Source of the DNA: Pelobates cultripes
Lineage: Eukaryota; Chordata; Amphibia; Anura; Pelobatidae
Length of the DNA: 64,000 nt
NCBI GenBank assembly: GCA_933207985.1
Contig: OW240921.1
Location: forward strand, 93,008,917-93,072,916
Direction of reading: 5' to 3'
Below, piece after piece: positions 62,641 through 64,000 of this stretch (positions within the stretch are counted from its first letter, which is position 1; each line of letters begins with the position of its first letter). The notes beneath the pieces were generated by a model that had not been told where the DNA came from, did no database searches, and saw only the letters and a program-made list of their open reading frames with translations. The translations under genes and the position numbers were made by a program.

Positions 62641-64000
62641 AGCCAGCAGACACCCCTCCCTCAACATACCCATGAGATACCCAGTTTACTGGCCACTCTT
62701 TAGAGATAAATTGTGTATGCTGTTACCCCTTTAAAGCCCATAGTTACCAGTGGATGACTAATCAGATGGGGTAAAGGGCTGTACCCCAAATTTCTCCTCT
62801 AGGTTATTTGCAAGCTTCTACTCTTCTACAGAAAACATCCTTAACTACCCACAAACACTAATACAATTTAATAGTGGGAAGCCATGATTCTAAATATAAT
62901 GTAAAAAAATTAAAAACTGTCAAAAATATTTGAAGATATGTAAAAGCACTTGTTGATAAGTAGTTAAGAGTAAAATCTATTAATTATTAATGCCACAATA
63001 TTTATTTTTGTTGAAAGAATAATAATTTAGAATTCAAAACCGAGGCTGAGACTGAGACTGGTACATCTGCATATATTTGTGTGTATATTTAGTCATTGTT
63101 TGTACTGTTACTACCTTCATTACTTGAACACATTCCAGCGTTGCCGAGCTTATAAAGGTAACCAATGAGAGACAGCTTCACATTCTTCTGAGACAGCTGC
63201 AGGTAAGAGGATATAGTGCATCCCTATCTGGTATTCTTGCTGCAATAATATTTAAGCATATTTTTCCAACCACGTAATTCTTATTTATAATATAATTTTA
63301 TATTTTCTAAATTATTAGCTGCATAATGTTGTATGCTGAATACTTAAAATATGACACATGCAGGATTGCCCTATATGTGATCATAAACGTGATTAAAGAA
63401 GATGTACGTTCACTATCACATACTACTTGTGTGGGTATACTATTATTTTTACAGGGTGTAAGAAAATTCTCAGCAATGGCTTCTTAGAGGTTAATACAAG
63501 TCTAATAATATTTTTAAAAAAAAACAGTCACAAACAGTCTAAAACATTAGTTTATTTGAAAAATAAATTAACGTTTTAGATTTCTTATCTTTGCACAACG
63601 GACATGCTGGACTGTCATTGAAGTCGGGACTGGGGTAGTTTTAAAAATGTCTATGCAGAAAATGTGTACATTAATTATTTAGGATTGTTTTATTAAACAG
63701 CTAACCGTAGAGAATTGAAATCCGAAATTGCAAAATTAAGCTAAATTAGTCAAGATTGAACTACATCTGCATTTAAAAAAATTGAAAACGGTTACCTAAA
63801 TTTACCTTAATTTTACAATTCGGTTCAACCACTACAATATGGTGTTAAGTGCAAAAATCTCTTCTCCTTATAGAATGTAGCACGCATAATATTATATAGA
63901 GAAGAAAAAAAATTATAATTGTGTTTCTTGAGTCTTCATTAGAATGCCAAAGTATATTTTACAGAAATGTACTGTTATTACAAAAAATGAAAAATAAACT
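62641..64000. other. Apparently unique AT-rich sequence
   Basis: No recognised repeat family, low simple-sequence content. It could be the edge of a host-gene neighbourhood; see the promoter-like spot at 63149-63208. Confidence 0.4.
63149..63208 (+). promoter_or_regulatory. Possible TATA promoter with short first exon and splice donor
   Basis: CTTATAAAGG (63149-63158) is TATA-like. About 45 bp downstream GCTGCAG|GTAAGA (63197-63208) is an excellent vertebrate splice-donor match. The layout is suggestive of a short 5' untranslated exon. No protein, initiator or downstream exon can be shown in the remaining 800 bp, so this could be chance. Confidence 0.2.

Overview
The window looks like intergenic or intronic DNA from a large, transposon-rich vertebrate genome, most likely a frog (anuran amphibian; inference). 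The reasons are the mixture of families: TTAA-flanked 'CCCCTTAAGGACC' and 'AAGGGACACTATAG' miniature elements, Penelope-like elements, L2 and L1 relics, Tc1-like transposases, a chromodomain Ty3/gypsy element, a DIRS/Ngaro-like element, and many hAT-type elements filled with simple repeats. I found no convincing single-copy host protein gene, tRNA or rRNA. Two assembly gaps of N are present (1409-1508 and 47282-47633).

Layout. 1-3.3 kb: a long palindrome, a Penelope-like reverse transcriptase scrap and an L1-related retrocopy with a 14-bp target duplication. 3.7-10.5 kb: a palindromic hAT element, then a TTAA element split by a 5.1-kb hAT element that itself holds a 24-bp minisatellite, a second hAT element and an L2 LINE relic. 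11-17.2 kb: another CAGGGCCGG hAT element, then a TTAA-flanked element split by a 1.7-kb hAT element. 19.3-29.1 kb: one Tc1 copy broken by two independent insertions. The first is a Penelope-like element (15-bp target duplication) that carries a split-direct-repeat tyrosine-recombinase retroelement. The second is a hAT element (8-bp duplication) that carries a solo LTR (5-bp duplication). 29.6-31.2 kb: a TTAA element and a 35-bp tandem array derived from a hammerhead-ribozyme-like motif. 31.9-37 kb: an L1-related fragment and two 'taatacactgcccc' arrays, each followed by a nearly identical 600-bp segment, with a second Tc1 fragment between. 37.6-43.8 kb: a TTAA element split by a hAT element, a hAT element with a long perfect palindrome, and an L1 ORF1 relic split by two small elements. 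46.7-56.2 kb: a 'cccatagtgttct' minisatellite split by a chromodomain Ty3/gypsy element (46975-55067, 5-bp duplication) whose 5' LTR is in turn split by a 3.1-kb hAT element. 56.2-62.6 kb: minisatellites, a Penelope-like terminal repeat relic and TTAA fragments. 62.6-64 kb: apparently unique, AT-rich sequence.

All coding remnants are broken (frameshifts, stops, truncations), so nothing here looks able to move by itself. The value of the window is its layering: nine insertions can be bounded by exact or 7/8 target-site duplications, which gives a relative order of transposon activity. The most unusual items are the split-direct-repeat element with a recombinase relic inside a Penelope-like element inside Tc1, and the hammerhead-like 35-bp array with an exact 245-bp higher-order repeat.
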